Of a stretch of DNA of 18,017 nt, positions 15,966 to 18,017 are shown piece after piece. The translations under genes were made by a program, and so were the position numbers. The stretch comes from Flavobacterium sp. (GTDB lineage Bacteria > Bacteroidota > Bacteroidia > Flavobacteriales > Flavobacteriaceae). The stretch covers positions 1-18,017 of the forward strand of contig JALRGZ010000095.1 in the NCBI GenBank assembly GCA_023253295.1, in the 5' to 3' direction. Every line of letters starts with the position of its first letter. Positions within the stretch are counted from its first letter, which is position 1. The notes below the pieces were generated by a model. That model ran no database searches and was not told the DNA's origin. It saw only the letters and a program-made list of their open reading frames with translations.

Positions 15966-17489
15966 TTAATTATTAGTTATTGGCATGTATTTGAAATTTT
16001 TAAATTTCACCGATCCTTCTCCTATAGAGCAAAGGCCTATACGTACTCCGAGAAACCCCCCAAAAGCATTGTGATGAAAACCTGAAATTTCTAAGGAATT
16101 TTCAATCTTAATCCAGTCATGACCATTCAGGCTATAATACAAATCGACATTGTTATTGATGTTCTTCATACGCAAAAACACATGACCTTTTAGCACATCA
16201 CTTTGTGATTGAAACTGCCATCCATGAATGTTCACTATAAGATTCTTAGTATCTGCCATAAAACCGGAATTTGCCGATTTATTATAAAAAAAACTAAAAC
16301 CTCCTGTAGCATTGCCCTCAATAAAAAGCTCAACTTCAACTGTATAAGAATGATCCGTTGGAGTGTAAAGCAATGGCGAACAACTGGCCATTGAATTCCC
16401 TTTACCTTTTATAGTCACGCTATTATCGACAACTTTAAATCTATCTGTATCGTATTCCTCATAAAAACGCCAAAGAGGATTTAATTTATTACCTTCAAAA
16501 TTATCTTCAAATGAATTCTTTTTTGCAACAACCGTAATGCCCGGCATTTTTATAGGCTTGGTTTCAGAAATTCCGTTAGGGATTTTATACCAACCCTCTT
16601 TAGTCCATTCCACTGGCAAAAGCACAATTTGGCGACCCAAATTATAAAATCCTTTTTCATAAGAGTGAAACAGCATCCACCAATTTCCCTTAGCATCTTC
16701 AAAGGGTGTTCCATGCCCTTTAGACAACCACCTTTCATTACTGTCTTTTGTCCTCACAATTGGATTATATGGAGAATTTTCCCATGGTCCTAAAGGTGAT
16801 TTGGAACGAGCCGAAATAATCATGTGACCTGTAGCCGGCCCTGCTGTTCCACCCTGAGCAACAGTAAGATAGTAATAGTCACCTCTTTTCATCAGTTTAG
16901 GGCCTTCCAGGCAAAAACATTCAATAGACCATTCTTTAGGAATTGGCCAGCCGCTGTAAGCATGTTTCATTTCACCTGTAACCGAAAGACCATCATCAGC
17001 TAACGGTACATAACCCCCATTCGGAAAATACAAAAAACGCTTTCCGTTTTCATCAACAACATGTCCGGGATCAATGTTTCTTATTTTTAAATCTACCGGA
17101 TCACTCCAGGGTCCCGCCATATTATCAGCAACTACAACATAAATACTGTAGTTTGCAGGAAAATAAATGTAATATTTATTATTGGCCTTTATCATATCAG
17201 GAGCCCATACCGAACCAATATTTTTGTTCAAAGCATACGTTAGTGGTTTCCAATTGATCAGGTCTTTTGAATGCCAAATTAACAAACCCGGATAATATTC
17301 AAATGAAGAATGTACCATATAATAATCTTCTCCATCTCTTAAGATACTGGGATCAGGATAATCCCCTCCAAAAATTGGATTTGTAAAATACCCCTGCCCT
17401 TTTTTGTTGGGAGTGGTTTGATATTGTGCATTTACTAAAAAGGCAAATTGAAAAAAAAATAGGATTAGTAAAACTTTATTTTTGTGCAT
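15966..17489 (-). CDS. Secreted GH43-family glycosidase (arabinofuranosidase or xylosidase type)
   Basis: This 507-residue protein has a Sec signal peptide (hydrophobic 6-19, cleavage near VNA-Q at 21-22). The five-bladed propeller catalytic domain spans about 30-310. The three expected acidic residues are visible: Asp46 in DYPDPSI (base), Asp140 in NIDPGH (modulator) and Glu195 in CLEGPKL (general acid). HG at 259-260 in SKGHGTPF fits the conserved histidine at the propeller centre. Residues about 326-507 form a concanavalin-like beta-sandwich (FEDNFEGNKLNPLW, then FGGFLGVRIGLC), as in many GH43 beta-xylosidases and arabinofuranosidases. It probably removes arabinose or xylose side residues in the periplasm before uptake by the symporter encoded next. 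Family membership is secure; the exact sugar and linkage cannot be read from the sequence. The gene starts 90 nt past the end of an unrelated MORN-repeat gene. Confidence 0.92.
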   Translation of the reverse strand: MHKNKVLLILFFFQFAFLVNAQYQTTPNKKGQGYFTNPIFGGDYPDPSILRDGEDYYMVHSSFEYYPGLLIWHSKDLINWKPLTYALNKNIGSVWAPDMIKANNKYYIYFPANYSIYVVVADNMAGPWSDPVDLKIRNIDPGHVVDENGKRFLYFPNGGYVPLADDGLSVTGEMKHAYSGWPIPKEWSIECFCLEGPKLMKRGDYYYLTVAQGGTAGPATGHMIISARSKSPLGPWENSPYNPIVRTKDSNERWLSKGHGTPFEDAKGNWWMLFHSYEKGFYNLGRQIVLLPVEWTKEGWYKIPNGISETKPIKMPGITVVAKKNSFEDNFEGNKLNPLWRFYEEYDTDRFKVVDNSVTIKGKGNSMASCSPLLYTPTDHSYTVEVELFIEGNATGGFSFFYNKSANSGFMADTKNLIVNIHGWQFQSQSDVLKGHVFLRMKNINNNVDLYYSLNGHDWIKIENSLEISGFHHNAFGGFLGVRIGLCSIGEGSVKFKNFKYMPITNN

Positions 17490-17508
17490 TATTATTAATT
17501 AATAGTTT

Positions 17509-17535
17509 CAAATATAAATGGTAAAACGGTGTATT
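17509..17535 (-). promoter_or_regulatory. GH43 promoter candidate: -7 box TATATTTG with a motif shared with susC
   Basis: Plus-strand CAAATATA (17509-17516) is TATATTTG on the minus strand, 20 nt before the GH43 ATG. No -33 TTG is seen. The adjoining TAAATGGT (17515-17522) and TGTATT (17530-17535) resemble the TAAAYAGGT and TGTATT elements at the same position beside the susC -7 box. A weaker second half, TAGCTGAAAATGT (17541-17553), may follow. Transcription would start near 17502, giving a very short leader. Confidence 0.35.
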
Positions 17536-17579
17536 AGTGTTAGCTGAAAATGTTGCTGTTTTACACGATATTGATAATA

Positions 17580-18017
17580 TCATTCTTGAACCAGACCATT
17601 TTTATATTGTTTCGTTTCTTTTAATTTTCCATCTTCATGATAAAAATTTACTGTACCATCACCATTCAACAAAGTACCTTTTTCAAGTGCGTTCCCTTTA
17701 TTATCAAAACAGGAAACAATATTCATAAATTTTCCATTTTCCCAAATTCTTATTTGATAAATAGAACCATTGGTATGATAAATTTTCCACTCTCCTATTG
17801 GTTCATTATTGTTATATTGTCCAATTTGTTCTAATTGTCCATTCTCATGATACGTTTTCCACCAACCTGTTTGTTCATTATTACTATATTGTCCAATTTG
17901 TTTTAGTTGTCCATTTTCATGATACGTTTTCCATTCTCCTGTTAGTTCATTATTGCTATATTGTCCAATTTGTTCTAATTGTCCATTTTCAAAATATGCT
18001 TTACATTCACCTGTTTG
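17580..18017 (-). CDS. MORN-repeat protein, YwqK-like, C-terminal part (5' end outside window)
   Basis: The frame enters at the right edge and ends at a TGA at 17580-17582, giving 145 residues with no start in the window. Successive 24-residue units carry the pattern GEWKTYHENGQLxQIGQY, the variant MORN repeat (G-x-W/Y-x-x-Y/F-x-x-N/D-G-x-L) found in YwqK-family proteins, some of which are annotated as antitoxins. At least three near-identical units are followed by two or three diverged ones (GEWKIYHTNGS, then NFYHEDGKLKETKQYKNG). No function can be assigned with confidence; such proteins are often surface, periplasmic or immunity-like. It is upstream of the GH43 gene on the same strand but does not look like a PUL component. 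The signal peptide, if any, would be outside the window. Confidence 0.8.
   Translation of the reverse strand, partial: QTGECKAYFENGQLEQIGQYSNNELTGEWKTYHENGQLKQIGQYSNNEQTGWWKTYHENGQLEQIGQYNNNEPIGEWKIYHTNGSIYQIRIWENGKFMNIVSCFDNKGNALEKGTLLNGDGTVNFYHEDGKLKETKQYKNGLVQE
17801..18016 (-). repeat. Three tandem 72-bp repeats inside the MORN-repeat gene
   Basis: Copies start at 17801, 17873 and 17945, each with ttcattatt, a core tatattgtccaatttgtt and a later variant of tgtccattytca. They encode one 24-residue MORN unit each and differ at few positions, mostly in the variable third of the unit. The array runs off the right edge, so the copy number is unknown. Confidence 0.9.

Noticed and set aside
17521..17564. 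7-bp inverted repeat gtaaaac/gttttac between the MORN and GH43 genes as a terminator
   Set aside because: AT-rich stem with a 30-nt gap and no T-run; it overlaps the promoter candidate and may be chance.
17801..18016. CRISPR-like array
   Set aside because: The 72-bp periodicity is a whole coding unit of 24 residues without distinct repeats and spacers, in an open reading frame.

Overview
The window looks like chromosomal DNA of a Flavobacterium-like member of the Bacteroidota. The evidence is a SusC/SusD outer-membrane pair with lipoprotein signals, a Bacteroidetes-type conjugative-transposon TraN, low G+C with AT-rich spacers, starts without Shine-Dalgarno sequences, and promoter candidates of the Flavobacterium TTG-N17-23-TAnnTTTG type.

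Left part (1-3008): remains of an integrative conjugative element (ICE). traN and the 3' part of traM lie on the minus strand. They abut, head to head at about 1220-1260, a plus-strand piece of a PRTRC cassette (ParB-related, ThiF-related cassette). That piece holds a 5'-less reading frame, PRTRC protein B (E2-like) and the PRTRC ThiF/E1-like protein, joined by ATGA overlaps. Both traM and the first PRTRC frame have lost their 5' ends at the same junction, which is what one deletion between two divergent modules would leave. A perfect 15-bp hairpin after the ThiF gene and an AT-rich spacer separate this relic from the next region.

Middle and right part (3313-17489): a polysaccharide utilisation locus (PUL), all on the minus strand. 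In transcription order from the right it has a secreted GH43 glycosidase, a vSGLT-type sodium/sugar symporter, a SusC-like TonB-dependent transporter, a SusD-like lipoprotein, a putative surface glycan-binding lipoprotein, and a large secreted GH78 alpha-L-rhamnosidase with an inserted lectin-like domain. The likely flow is glycan capture at the surface (SusD, lipoprotein), import through SusC, removal of rhamnose (GH78) and arabinose or xylose (GH43), and Na+-driven uptake of the released sugar. The glycan is probably rhamnose-bearing with pentose decorations, such as rhamnogalacturonan I or a similar plant or algal polymer; the window does not settle this. No sulfatase, polysaccharide lyase or PUL regulator lies inside the window. 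The SusC has no STN domain, so ECF-sigma/anti-sigma signalling through it is unlikely.

Two strong intrinsic terminators (after the symporter and after the surface lipoprotein) split the PUL into units. susC and the GH43 gene share a promoter-proximal motif next to their -7 boxes, doubled with about 21-nt spacing at susC, which may be an activator site.

Right edge (17580-18017): the 3' part of a MORN-repeat (YwqK-like) protein gene built of 72-bp repeats; its start lies outside the window.
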